Below are positions 1 through 8,987 of a DNA stretch of 18,521 nucleotides, piece by piece. Position numbers and translations under genes: made by a program. The notes below the pieces were generated by a model. That model did no database searches. It saw only the letters and a list, made by a program, of their open reading frames with translations, and had not been told where the DNA came from. The DNA is from Anaerolineae bacterium (lineage in GTDB: Bacteria; Chloroflexota; Anaerolineae; JAFGEY01), in contig JAFGJF010000616.1 in assembly GCA_016929205.1 (NCBI GenBank), positions 1-18,521 on the forward strand, in the 5' to 3' direction. Numbering within the stretch: position 1 is the stretch's first letter; each line of letters opens with the position of its first letter.

Positions 1-21
1 AGTTTGGGCCTTTCAGTATGG

Positions 22-45
22 CTATTGTATGCTAGCATACAATAG
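22..45. repeat. Perfect 24-bp palindrome, candidate operator or terminator stem
   Basis: Two 12-bp arms (left arm CTATTGTATGCT) meet with no spacer and match perfectly. The plus strand continues with TTTTGTTGT. A dyad of this length and AT content fits a binding site for a dimeric repressor (many GntR-type operators have this GTAT...ATAC look). With a loop opened in the middle and the following T-run it could also be a weak terminator for a gene left of the window. It lies about 55 bp upstream of the -35 box of the promoter at 99-127, too far for simple occlusion. The palindrome is certain; its role is inferred. Confidence 0.6.
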
Positions 46-98
46 TTTTGTTGTCAAGAAACATACATTTGGGCAGGGTATTCAAGAACACCGTGTCT

Positions 99-127
99 TT
101 GCTCTTGTCTGGAACTTGTGTTATACT
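99..127 (+). promoter_or_regulatory. Promoter for the zinc-ribbon gene pair
   Basis: A -35 box TTGCTC (99-104) is followed after 17 bp by a -10 box TATACT (122-127). The TGT directly before the -10 box makes it an extended -10 element. The predicted start near 134 gives a leader of about 60 nt before the ATG at 193. Spacing and sequence fit a housekeeping sigma-70 promoter; there is no experimental support. Confidence 0.55.
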
Positions 128-192
128 CTGCACATTCATCCCTGATAGGATGTTGTCGTTTGGAGACGAGTTCATGCTTGAGAGGTGAGTGT

Positions 193-1479
193 ATGGTTTT
201 GGATGATTGGACTCCACCGCCGGGTTTTGTTCCTGTGCCTTCTCAGGTACCGGGCATTCAAGTGTATGCGCCTGCACCTGCGCAAGAAGAAAAGCAAGAC
301 GCACATACGTTTCGCTGTCCGCAGTGCCACGGCATTACCGCTTTTGATGCCGGTGGCCAGCAGTTGTCTTGTCCCTATTGCGGTTACAAGCACGAGGTAG
401 GAACCCGCGTCGTCGGATTATCAGCCGACAGCTTTGAATTTACGTTGGAAGCACTGGATCGGTCGGAAAAGGGTTGGGGAACCAAGGACGACGAGCGCCG
501 AGAGATTCATTGTGAATCATGTAATGCGGTTTTTAACGCCGAGAGCGGGGCGCTGTCCACGACTTGTCCATTCTGCAATTCAAATCGTGTCGCCGGCTAT
601 GCAGCGATGCATGATTTCATCCGTCCAGGATACCTCGTGCCCTTTGCTGTCGATGAAACGCAATGTAAAGAAGCCGTCAAGGCGTGGTTGGGCAAGGGAT
701 GGATGCATCCTCCGGAACTGCGCCAGGTTGATGCAATCGGGCGTTTTACGGGGATGTACCTTCCTTTTTGGGTTTTTGACGCGAATATTGATGCCAAGTG
801 GAAAGCACAGGTCGGATACGAAAAGCAAGAGCGTCGTTATCGCGATGGCAAGTGGGAGACAGAGACGGTTGTCGAATGGCGATGGGAAAACGGTCACGTT
901 CGTGTGCCAATCGAGAATCTATTGATCTATGGCACCGATAAAGTCAGTACAGTATTGCTGGAAAAGCTGTATCCCTATGATTTGACCAGGCTGACGGAAT
1001 ACGATGCTGGCTATCTGGCGGGATGGCGAGCGCAAGGATATGATATTCAACTAAAACCGGCCTGGGTCGTTGGAAAACAGCGGATGCGCGATCAAGCCCA
1101 GGATGCCTGTTACCGGGATATTTCTACATCGCGCGTGCGCGATTTCAGCATGGCGGCAGATTTTGATCAGGAACGATGGCGTTATGTGCTGCTGCCTGCT
1201 TATCTGGCAGCGTATACATTTGAGGATCGGGTTTACCACGCTATGGTCAACGGCCAGACCGGGACCGTGTCCGGCCAAAAGCCGGTGGCCTGGTTGCGTG
1301 TGTGGCTGGCGATAGGCCTTGCACTTTTGCCCGGCATCCTGACCGGGATACTGGGGTTGTTGTTATTGCTGTTTGGCATCGGTGTTTTTGTCCTGCCTTT
1401 GGCCTTTGTCCTATTCATTGCCGGTGTGGCTGCATCTATTTATCTTTTTGTCCAGGCGCGCTCTGCTGATGACATTTGA
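193..1479 (+). CDS. Membrane protein with two N-terminal zinc ribbons (YdjG-like)
   Basis: A 428-residue protein of unknown function. Two four-cysteine zinc ribbons are visible: C42/C45/C60/C63 and C107/C110/C125/C128, both CPxC-like as in TFIIB-type ribbons. A central soluble domain follows, with LPFWVFDANIDAKW and a VNGQTG motif near its end. The last 60 residues (about 368-422) are almost wholly hydrophobic and can form two membrane segments. The architecture resembles Bacillus YdjG and related ribbon-membrane proteins, some of which sit beside PspA-like genes; that link is from memory and moderate. I chose the ATG at 193 because AGGTGA (183-188) stands just ahead of it; an upstream in-frame start at 118 would begin before the predicted transcription start near 134. 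The next gene is a paralogue, 9 bp downstream. The biochemical role is unknown; metal-dependent protein contacts at the membrane are a guess. Confidence 0.8.
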   Translation: MVLDDWTPPPGFVPVPSQVPGIQVYAPAPAQEEKQDAHTFRCPQCHGITAFDAGGQQLSCPYCGYKHEVGTRVVGLSADSFEFTLEALDRSEKGWGTKDDERREIHCESCNAVFNAESGALSTTCPFCNSNRVAGYAAMHDFIRPGYLVPFAVDETQCKEAVKAWLGKGWMHPPELRQVDAIGRFTGMYLPFWVFDANIDAKWKAQVGYEKQERRYRDGKWETETVVEWRWENGHVRVPIENLLIYGTDKVSTVLLEKLYPYDLTRLTEYDAGYLAGWRAQGYDIQLKPAWVVGKQRMRDQAQDACYRDISTSRVRDFSMAADFDQERWRYVLLPAYLAAYTFEDRVYHAMVNGQTGTVSGQKPVAWLRVWLAIGLALLPGILTGILGLLLLLFGIGVFVLPLAFVLFIAGVAASIYLFVQARSADDI

Positions 1480-1488
1480 GGGAGGAAG

Positions 1489-2559
1489 ATGACTGAACAC
1501 AGCGTTTTAGAGCAAGAGATCAACACGACATGGGGCACCTCCCTTGACGTTTTTTACTGCTCTCACTGCCATAGTGCACACCTGGCTGCGGATGAGATCA
1601 AATTGGCAATTTGCCCTGTTTGCTTGCGGGCTACACTTACGTCTCAGCCAGAGCGAATTCGCCGCGAGCGGCCGGAATTGGTGATTCCGTTCGCAATCGG
1701 CCGGCAACGGGCCGAGGATGCGCTTGCAGCGTGGTGCAAAGGCATGTGGTTACGTCCCGGCGAATTGAATGCCAAGGGGCTGGGCCAGCGCTTGCAGCGT
1801 TACTTTTTGCCTTTGTGGCTGGTAGACGGTGACGTGGAAGCAGCGTGGCAGGCTGAAGTGGGGTACGACTATCAGGCGGCCTCTTTTCGAGAGCAGTATC
1901 AAGGTGGACAATGGTTATCTCAGGAAATCACCGAAACGCGCACCCGCTGGCAGGTTCGTGTGGGTACGTTGGATCGGCATTATGACAACATTGCTGTGCC
2001 TGCCCTGACCCAGCACGAGCAGTGGATGTCTCGCCTCGGCGGTTACAGTTTGCGCACGCGAAAGCCCTATTCCGCTCGTATTGTTGCCGAAGGGGTTGTT
2101 CGCATTCCCGATTACGAACCTGATGCGGCATGGATTGACGCCGAAAGCGCGCTGAACCGGTCAGCAGCCGTCGAATGCCAGGCTGCCAGTGGCGCCGAGC
2201 ACATCCGAAATTGGGGGATGCGTGCCCAATACAAGGGGCTAAATTGGACTCAGCTTCTTGTGCCGGCCTACGTAACCTATTATCGAGAAGGTGAGGATGT
2301 TTATCCTGTTTGGGTCAACGGTCAAAATGGACACATCTATGGTATCAAGCTGATGTCGATGCAAAAGGCAACCGTCGCTTCGTTGGTCATTGGTGTCATT
2401 GCTTTGCTTTGTTTTCTCCTGGGGCTTGTTTTGGCCGTGATTGGCATCGGCATTTTGCTCGTTCTGTTGAGCTTGCCGTTGGGACTGCTTGCCTTTGGAC
2501 CCCTCATCTGGGTGTGGGCCAGCAATCGGCAGGCACAGCGTCAGATGGCCGAACTTTGA
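1489..2559 (+). CDS. Paralogous zinc-ribbon membrane protein
   Basis: A 356-residue protein clearly related to its upstream neighbour. It keeps a single ribbon (C24/C27/C42/C45), whereas the first gene has two. Aligned landmarks are LPLWLVDGDVEAAWQAEVGY against LPFWVFDANIDAKWKAQVGY, and LVPAYVTYYREGEDVYPVWV followed by NGQNG against LLPAYLAAYTFEDRVYHAMV followed by NGQTG. The C-terminal 60 residues again form hydrophobic membrane segments and end in a short charged tail. The start is secure: GGAGG (1481-1485) precedes the ATG, and the gap after the first gene is only 9 bp, so the two are almost certainly co-transcribed and translationally linked. The pair probably forms a heteromeric complex after gene duplication (inference). 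No catalytic motif is visible. Confidence 0.8.
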   Translation: MTEHSVLEQEINTTWGTSLDVFYCSHCHSAHLAADEIKLAICPVCLRATLTSQPERIRRERPELVIPFAIGRQRAEDALAAWCKGMWLRPGELNAKGLGQRLQRYFLPLWLVDGDVEAAWQAEVGYDYQAASFREQYQGGQWLSQEITETRTRWQVRVGTLDRHYDNIAVPALTQHEQWMSRLGGYSLRTRKPYSARIVAEGVVRIPDYEPDAAWIDAESALNRSAAVECQAASGAEHIRNWGMRAQYKGLNWTQLLVPAYVTYYREGEDVYPVWVNGQNGHIYGIKLMSMQKATVASLVIGVIALLCFLLGLVLAVIGIGILLVLLSLPLGLLAFGPLIWVWASNRQAQRQMAEL

Positions 2560-2747
2560 TCGTTTATGTCCGGCCTGTGTGCTCGGCGAATTTCGCTCAT
2601 CGGCGAGTCTCGCTTGCGGACACAAATCGCCAAGCTGCACCTGTGCCGGGCATAGGTCTGTTACGGGATCGAACGCACGCCACTTTGGATCAGGTCTATA
2701 GAAAACCCTCGCGGATGGGATAAAAGCAGTCAATCAATCGCGCTGAT
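2560..2747. other. Convergent intergenic gap without a clear terminator
   Basis: These 188 bp separate the ends of two converging operons. I see only a weak dyad around 2566-2625 (TGTCCG paired with CGGACA at its ends, CTCG with GAGC-like matches inside) and no T-run on either strand after it. No gene is supported here; short open frames that cross it are non-coding by context. Confidence 0.4.
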
Positions 2748-5700
2748 TCATTTGGCAATGCTCACAAGTGCGAATATGACCATACGACCTGCCACACCAA
2801 GCCGATATGGTTCCACCTGGTCGGCCATCTCGTCGGGCAGGTTTTCTTCGCTTGCATCTCGCCAGGCGACCAGTGTGGAAGGAACCCCCCGTTCGCGGAA
2901 AGGCAGGTGGTCGCCCTGATCGGATGGTTTGGCCAACGCCAGCCGCCCGTCGACACGCTCTTCTGCTACCTGGAATCCAAAGCGCAGCAAACCTTCTTGC
3001 GCGGGGGTGCCTTCAACCTGAAGAAAGAATCCATCTCCCCCGCCTACCGCATCCAGATGGATTGCGGCAACCGTGCGGGTTAGTGGCAGCGCGGGATGGG
3101 CAACATAGTAGCGCGAGCCGATCTCGCCCGGCTCCTGAGCTCCCCAGGCTGCAAAGAGCACGCTGCGCTGCGGGCGGTAGTCTGTTTCGTGCCACAGGCG
3201 TGCGATTTCGAGCAACAAGGCGATGCCGCTGGCATTGTCGTTTTGGCCCGAATATCGCCGGTCAGGATCATCACCGACATGATCGTAATGGGCGCCAATG
3301 ATGACGACTTGATCAAAAAGTGGATCGGCACCGGGCAGCAGTCCCAGTACATTGGCCGACTCGACCGTCTTCGGGGCGCAGAGTGGTACGTCTATGTGTA
3401 CCTCCAGGCCGAGTGGCAGCGCCGGCAGCGATGTTCCGGCTTTCAACGCATTGGCTATTTCCAGCGGAACCAGATCGAACAAGCGATCGTAGCCCTTGTT
3501 TGAGAGCATCAGTACTGGGATGGTCTCCTCGGGCAAAGCCGTCACCGGAAACGGGGCTTTGGACAGCATCGATTTCGTGCTCGTTTTTTTGTCGAGCAAG
3601 ATCAAGCCGCCTGCACCGTGCTCGATGGCCTGCGCCACTTCGTTCTCGACCGCGTCCGAAACAAGTCGCAGTGCGATTTTGCCGTCCAGGTACATTTCAC
3701 CATAGTCCGACGTGTGGATCAGAATCACCTGGCCCGTTATGGCGCCGCCAAAGGCTGTGCCTCGCGGCAACGTAAAATCCTGGCGGTAGATCAAGGTAGC
3801 CATCGCCTTGCCGTTTTCATCGACGATCTCAAAACCTGGCGTGGCCATCAAGGTGGTGTAGCTGATCGGAAAATGCTGAAAAAAGGAAACGGCCGTTTGT
3901 CCAGAGAGTGTTGGGGTGATCGCAGCGGCAGGCATCAGCCCATATTCTTCGAACCGGTGCATGATATAGTCTGCCGCTTTTTCGGCACCCGGCGATCCGG
4001 CTTGACGGCCGGCGAATTCGGCGCCGACAAGCGCGGCGATATGCGCTTGCGCGCGTTCGGCATCAAACGCACGGGCAATTTCCAGCTCGTAGGGCGTGAC
4101 GTGGGCATTTTCCAGGGAGAGCATCCAATCTGCTCGGAATTCGGCGAACGAATATGCCGGCCAGATAGTCTGCCATGCCATTTCCAAGTCCAACCCTTGC
4201 TGGATCGAGTGCACCAGTTGAATCAATTTGTCCCAACCAAGGGTTTGTACTAGGAAACGCAGCATATCCCACGTTTGCGCGTTTGTCATCCGGATCTGTT
4301 CTTGGGTCAGCATATGCGGGGCGGGCAATGACGATGCAGGATCATTCAGTTCTTGGTTGATAACGGCCTCTCGCATTTGGGCCAGATCGCTGGCGATTTG
4401 TCGCTCCATCTGCCCGCCATCCAGCCTTTGGGCAAGATACAGCCCGATCCCACGAAGCAGCCACTCGGTTTCGACGCCGCTTGTACGCAATAGATGGCGA
4501 GACATCAATATGGTCAGAGTCGAACGGTATGCGTCTGCCGGACGTGATTTGACCACACGCAGCTTGAGCGATTCATTTGTTTGGGCCCAATCGGACAGCC
4601 AGCGTGTTTCCGAGACCGACAGGGGGATCGATGACTGGAAAGCGTCGTCGGTATCATATACCTGGATTACCGTCTCTTTCGGACATTCGAGTTTCAGGTC
4701 CGTGCAGATTCTCGTGCGCACCATCTGTGCTTCAGTTAGCAACTCTTGGGCGAATGGTTCCAGTTCCTGCGCATAGTATACCTGCACCTGCGCACTGGCT
4801 AGCAATTCAAACGGGGTGCCGGCCCACAAAAGTCCGGTTTCTCCCGCGTTAAACTGAACTTGCCAGGTAAACGTCTCGCTAGCTGCCTGTTCGAATCCGT
4901 ATTCCATTGTGACCCATGCGAGTATGCTGCCGTCCTGGTGCAACGCCAATGGGACGCCGCTGGACGCCAGGTGCATGGGATGGCGACTGGACAGATCGAT
5001 AAACCATTGTTGCTGCTCTGCTTGCAGGTAAGAGTTGTCCTGATCTACTGTGCGCATAAAGGCGGCTTTGTCGCCGGACAGGATTGCTTTTGTGCGGGTG
5101 TTTAACAGTGTATCCAATGCCGTCTGCGCTGCCGCGATCCGATTTTGCCAGTACGTCTGCCAGGTTGTTTCAAAATCGTGATCCGGGTGGTCCGACCAGT
5201 TAGGTTTGATATCGGTCAGGATGGTTTCCAAATCGTCTTGGTCCTGGCACGCTGCCTCAAGGCAAGACTGTCCTATCGCGGTAACGAGCCGTCCCAGTCC
5301 CTGCCAGCCGAGCTGCTGTCGCAGGTATTCGACCGCTGCCCAGGCTTGTGTCTCACCGGGCAGGCTGTCTTGTTCAGCAAAGGCACGTTGTAGTGCCTGG
5401 ATGTGCAAAGCCGTGCTTTCGCCTCGTTGTGCCTGGAGGACCAGCGGTAGTCCATCCCATAGCCAGGGTGTGGTTTGTTGTGTTACGCCGGCGTTGGCCA
5501 GTACAAGTTGCGTCAGCGCGCTGGATAGCTCAATGCTGGAGCTTATTTCTTTTCGATAGACCAGTTTCACTGTACTGGGCCCAACCCAACAATCTTGGCC
5601 TGGAGGCAGGGATAATGCCGTGCTTGTGCGCAGCGATTCGGCATCTGGAAACACCATGAGTGTTGAATCTGATTCCGGAGGCAGGCCCAACAAGGCTGCA

Positions 5701-8700
5701 ATGTCGGCATATTGCAGCGCGGCCTGCTGCCCTAACTCGTCCAGCCTGGTTTGATTTCCCGGTGAAGACGCGACTGTCATTCCTACCTCTTGCCTGGACC
5801 AGGTTAGTTCGGGCCCCCCCCATTTCCAGCCATTTTCAGTGTGCACGAATCGTGCCGCCATCGATGCTGTGCGTTTTCTGGATTCTTGCTCGACCAGGTA
5901 GTCGACCGTGATCGCTATACGGGCTGTTGCTACGTCGCCCAAAATATCCAGGCGAGTGGCTTTGATGGCGAACCGGGAGGGTGAAAGTGTCTGCAGGTCC
6001 AAAAACCAGGCACGATCAGCATCCTGTTGTTGTGATAAAGATGTATCCACAAATGCTTCTATGTCGTTCGATTCAACTGCCGCAACGCGTTGGGCGATCA
6101 GTTCCTGGATGGCTGGCTCGCCTTCGGTCATTCCCAACAGCAAGATATTTACGATCTTGAGTATCGATGACATGCGATCAGGATCGATGTGTTCGATTGT
6201 GTCCGTAGGGCGATGATAAGTGGGATCTTGGCTCGAGTCCCAGATCAACAGATTCGCTGCACATCCGGCAGCCAGAAAAGGGGCGTGATCGCTGCGGCCA
6301 GAGTTTGTGTTGATCGTTTCAACACCTAACGATTCTGCCACTACGCGGATCTGTTCCGCCAGGCCAGGGTCTCCATCGATGACCAGTGTCTCGCTACCCG
6401 CACCAACCATGTCGAGTTGAAGCATGGCGACGGTGTTCTCGAGCGGATAGCGGGGATGTTGCACATAGTAACTGGACCCGATCAAGCCTTTTTCCTCGGC
6501 ATCCCAGGCGGCGAAAATCACAGTATGCCGGGGAACGTAGCCATGTTCGTGCCACATGTGGGCGACCTCAAGCAGCACAGCCGTACCTGATGCGTTGTCA
6601 TTGGCCCCAGCCCAGGTCGTGCCGTTTGGGGAGCGCCCCATATGGTCATAGTGTGCACCGAGAATGAGGACCTGATCGGCATAATCTGGATCGCGCCCCG
6701 GAAGGACGCCGAGAACGTTACGACCCTGACACATCGCGCGCGCGCACGCACCCGATCCAATTGTCGAGACCGTCATTCGAACATATGTAGCGAGGGGAAA
6801 AGATGCAAAGCTGATCGACAGGTCGTGGGCGGACTTGCCACTGCCTAACAGCATCTCGTCGATGACAGTTGGAAAAACAAAGAGGGTGGGGAGCGGCACT
6901 GGTACCCAAGGCTCGTAATACGGGGCGGCAAAATCGGGAGGATATTGTTCGGTGGGATTGGATAACAGTAACAAGCCGGCAGCGCCGTGTTCGATGGCGT
7001 TACGCTGCGCGTCTTGCAGGGAACGATAGCGACACAGAACTACCTTGTCTACGACCGAAACTGTGTCAAAATCTTCTCTCGCGCAGTTGTTGGTCCAAAC
7101 GACCGGGGCATCGACCGATCCTGCACCGGCGTACCATCTCAGGATGGTAGAAAAGTCCTGGTAAGGCAGGTAATGGTCATAGAGTGTTCCGTCCGGGCCT
7201 CTGATAGCCAGGTGCGTTTCCTCTGCCAAAGTAATATACTCGATTGGAAATGATTGGAAAAAAGTCCCCACGTCGCCGATGGGTTGCAGCCCATACCTGG
7301 CGAACTGTTCGGCGATATAGTCTCCTGCGGCCCAGCCTCCCGGTGACCCGGCGCCTCGACCTGCAAAGGCGGCTCCGGTCAGGGTCGTTATTTCAGCCAA
7401 AGCCGCGTCGATGTCAAAGGTCGAGGCCAAGGCCATCGGGCTACCTGACGCAGCAACCGGATCGGGAGAATAGGATACTGGTTTGACCGAGGGTGTTTCG
7501 GCCGGTTTTGTTGGCTCTGCTTGCTGTTGGTTTGGGGTCGCCGTCACCAGTACGACGTTGTGCCCGACCTCGGCGATCGTTTGTTTGGGACGCGTGAACC
7601 GGAAAACGAGTGCGCCAGTTACCAGGACGACGACTGTGATGCCGACGATCCATATGACTGTTTTACGCCTGGCAAGTGACGGCGATCTCGTCGTCGTGTC
7701 ATCGCGTTTGTTGCGTCTGGTTGTCTGGTAACCATAGGTGAGCGTTCGCCACAGCCATTCCATCGGCCCAAATGGGTAACGCTCCAACCACCATTGGCTG
7801 AAACGGATCTGTGCGGCATAGATGACGATGGTCAAGATCAGCCCACCTGTTGCACCCACCTCGCCATATAACCCTAAACCATACCCGTCAAAGATCCATG
7901 CACAAACCACTGATTGCAAAAGGTAATGGGTCAGCGACATTCGCCCCAACATGGCCAGCGGCATCAAACGGTCGCGCCAACGGGTTTGTTGTATCAGAAA
8001 CAGGATGCCGCTCACGTAAAAGAGCATCATCGCCGGGGCAGCAATCACGCGTATACCTACCTGTACTGCTCGTAGATAATCTGGACGCACCAGGTCGGGG
8101 CGCGCGAAGAGAAGGGCGTATAGGCCATTGCCTATCGTGCCGACAAACAATCCATTCCACATGATCCACTTCCATAGCAGACGGTGCCGATGACGTTCAA
8201 AGAATAGCTCTGTTTTGCCAATGTACAGTCCCAACAATAGCATGGCCAGGACAGGGGCAAAGGTGTAGAGCGAGTTCGCGCGCATTTGGTTTGCGTCTTG
8301 CATACGAAGCGCCAAGATCTCAAGATAAGAACCGTCCGCGTATGAGCCAGACGGGTATGGGCGGGTGTGGAGGAACGACGTTGTATCCTGGTACCAGGCA
8401 CGAAACGTATCCATCGCTTCGCCCGGCAAGTTGAGGACAATGGTAAAACAAAGCAAAAGTGTCATCGCAATCAAGGACTGCCTGGGAGAGCGCTTGAGAA
8501 AAAATAGCAACAGGATGCCAAGTACGGCGTAATAGGACAGAATGTCGCCAGACCAGAGCAATGTGCTATGCAGCAGGCCGAAGACGAGCAGCCAGAAAAG
8601 TCGCTTGAGATAGAATGGGACAAACTTGGTGCCACGCGTTTGGGCGCGTGCCATCTGCACGGTCGCTCCCCAGCCAAAAAGTAGGGCAAACAGCGAGTAG

Positions 8701-8987
8701 AATTTGGCTTCAATCAGAAACCGAATCAACAATACAATGGTCCGGTTGAACGGCTCCGATGCAGGTGGCAGCGCGCGTGGTAAGCCGCTATATCCCGCCA
8801 TATTGGCAGCTAAAACGCCAAACAGAGCAAATCCGCGCAAAACGTCCACAAATTCCAACCGTTCTTTGGGTTGAACGGGTATGGGGTGCCCGGCTGGATG
8901 TGATTGTAAGGGATGTTTGCCTGGAGATTCTTTCAAGTGATCCGGCTGCCTTTCTACTTGTCCAATTCTTGTCGAACGGCGCGACAA
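2748..8987 (-). CDS. Giant membrane peptidase: DUF418 - M28 - (NTF2-like + pseudo-MA)x2 - degenerate M28
   Basis: A 2079-residue fusion. Residues about 45-420 are a polytopic DUF418/YeiB-like domain (opens RLEFVDVLRGFALFGVLAAN). A single membrane helix near 440-462 leads into an extracytoplasmic M28 zinc aminopeptidase-like domain with an inserted PA domain. Its motifs are complete: GAHYDH (H779, D781), NDNASG (D797), EE (E831/E832), LDMVG (D859) and YHRPTDT (H925). Residues about 955-1640 hold two similar modules, each an NTF2-like segment (RVAAVESNDIEAF and RTKAILSGDKAAF) followed by a region resembling Peptidase_MA without HExxH (TPWLWDGLPLVLQ and TEWLLRGIGLYLAQ). The C-terminal M28 copy keeps H1900, D1917, E1952 and D1979 but has Q1951 in place of the catalytic Glu and lacks the last His. 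Last gene of the minus-strand operon. The start codon is uncertain: no ATG precedes the DUF418 domain. TTG at 8987 overlaps the kinase gene by 34 bp; TTG at 8936, just after the kinase stop, is the alternative. Confidence 0.85.
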   Translation of the reverse strand: MSRRSTRIGQVERQPDHLKESPGKHPLQSHPAGHPIPVQPKERLEFVDVLRGFALFGVLAANMAGYSGLPRALPPASEPFNRTIVLLIRFLIEAKFYSLFALLFGWGATVQMARAQTRGTKFVPFYLKRLFWLLVFGLLHSTLLWSGDILSYYAVLGILLLFFLKRSPRQSLIAMTLLLCFTIVLNLPGEAMDTFRAWYQDTTSFLHTRPYPSGSYADGSYLEILALRMQDANQMRANSLYTFAPVLAMLLLGLYIGKTELFFERHRHRLLWKWIMWNGLFVGTIGNGLYALLFARPDLVRPDYLRAVQVGIRVIAAPAMMLFYVSGILFLIQQTRWRDRLMPLAMLGRMSLTHYLLQSVVCAWIFDGYGLGLYGEVGATGGLILTIVIYAAQIRFSQWWLERYPFGPMEWLWRTLTYGYQTTRRNKRDDTTTRSPSLARRKTVIWIVGITVVVLVTGALVFRFTRPKQTIAEVGHNVVLVTATPNQQQAEPTKPAETPSVKPVSYSPDPVAASGSPMALASTFDIDAALAEITTLTGAAFAGRGAGSPGGWAAGDYIAEQFARYGLQPIGDVGTFFQSFPIEYITLAEETHLAIRGPDGTLYDHYLPYQDFSTILRWYAGAGSVDAPVVWTNNCAREDFDTVSVVDKVVLCRYRSLQDAQRNAIEHGAAGLLLLSNPTEQYPPDFAAPYYEPWVPVPLPTLFVFPTVIDEMLLGSGKSAHDLSISFASFPLATYVRMTVSTIGSGACARAMCQGRNVLGVLPGRDPDYADQVLILGAHYDHMGRSPNGTTWAGANDNASGTAVLLEVAHMWHEHGYVPRHTVIFAAWDAEEKGLIGSSYYVQHPRYPLENTVAMLQLDMVGAGSETLVIDGDPGLAEQIRVVAESLGVETINTNSGRSDHAPFLAAGCAANLLIWDSSQDPTYHRPTDTIEHIDPDRMSSILKIVNILLLGMTEGEPAIQELIAQRVAAVESNDIEAFVDTSLSQQQDADRAWFLDLQTLSPSRFAIKATRLDILGDVATARIAITVDYLVEQESRKRTASMAARFVHTENGWKWGGPELTWSRQEVGMTVASSPGNQTRLDELGQQAALQYADIAALLGLPPESDSTLMVFPDAESLRTSTALSLPPGQDCWVGPSTVKLVYRKEISSSIELSSALTQLVLANAGVTQQTTPWLWDGLPLVLQAQRGESTALHIQALQRAFAEQDSLPGETQAWAAVEYLRQQLGWQGLGRLVTAIGQSCLEAACQDQDDLETILTDIKPNWSDHPDHDFETTWQTYWQNRIAAAQTALDTLLNTRTKAILSGDKAAFMRTVDQDNSYLQAEQQQWFIDLSSRHPMHLASSGVPLALHQDGSILAWVTMEYGFEQAASETFTWQVQFNAGETGLLWAGTPFELLASAQVQVYYAQELEPFAQELLTEAQMVRTRICTDLKLECPKETVIQVYDTDDAFQSSIPLSVSETRWLSDWAQTNESLKLRVVKSRPADAYRSTLTILMSRHLLRTSGVETEWLLRGIGLYLAQRLDGGQMERQIASDLAQMREAVINQELNDPASSLPAPHMLTQEQIRMTNAQTWDMLRFLVQTLGWDKLIQLVHSIQQGLDLEMAWQTIWPAYSFAEFRADWMLSLENAHVTPYELEIARAFDAERAQAHIAALVGAEFAGRQAGSPGAEKAADYIMHRFEEYGLMPAAAITPTLSGQTAVSFFQHFPISYTTLMATPGFEIVDENGKAMATLIYRQDFTLPRGTAFGGAITGQVILIHTSDYGEMYLDGKIALRLVSDAVENEVAQAIEHGAGGLILLDKKTSTKSMLSKAPFPVTALPEETIPVLMLSNKGYDRLFDLVPLEIANALKAGTSLPALPLGLEVHIDVPLCAPKTVESANVLGLLPGADPLFDQVVIIGAHYDHVGDDPDRRYSGQNDNASGIALLLEIARLWHETDYRPQRSVLFAAWGAQEPGEIGSRYYVAHPALPLTRTVAAIHLDAVGGGDGFFLQVEGTPAQEGLLRFGFQVAEERVDGRLALAKPSDQGDHLPFRERGVPSTLVAWRDASEENLPDEMADQVEPYRLGVAGRMVIFALVSIAK

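Noticed and set aside
32..304. A 90-codon minus-strand frame over the first promoter
   Set aside because: It overlaps the start of a well-supported plus-strand gene and its promoter, and it has no recognisable features.
2239..2733. Open frames on both strands across the convergent gap
   Set aside because: They are rich in unusual residues, overlap the end of the second zinc-ribbon gene out of frame, and lack Shine-Dalgarno sites and domains.
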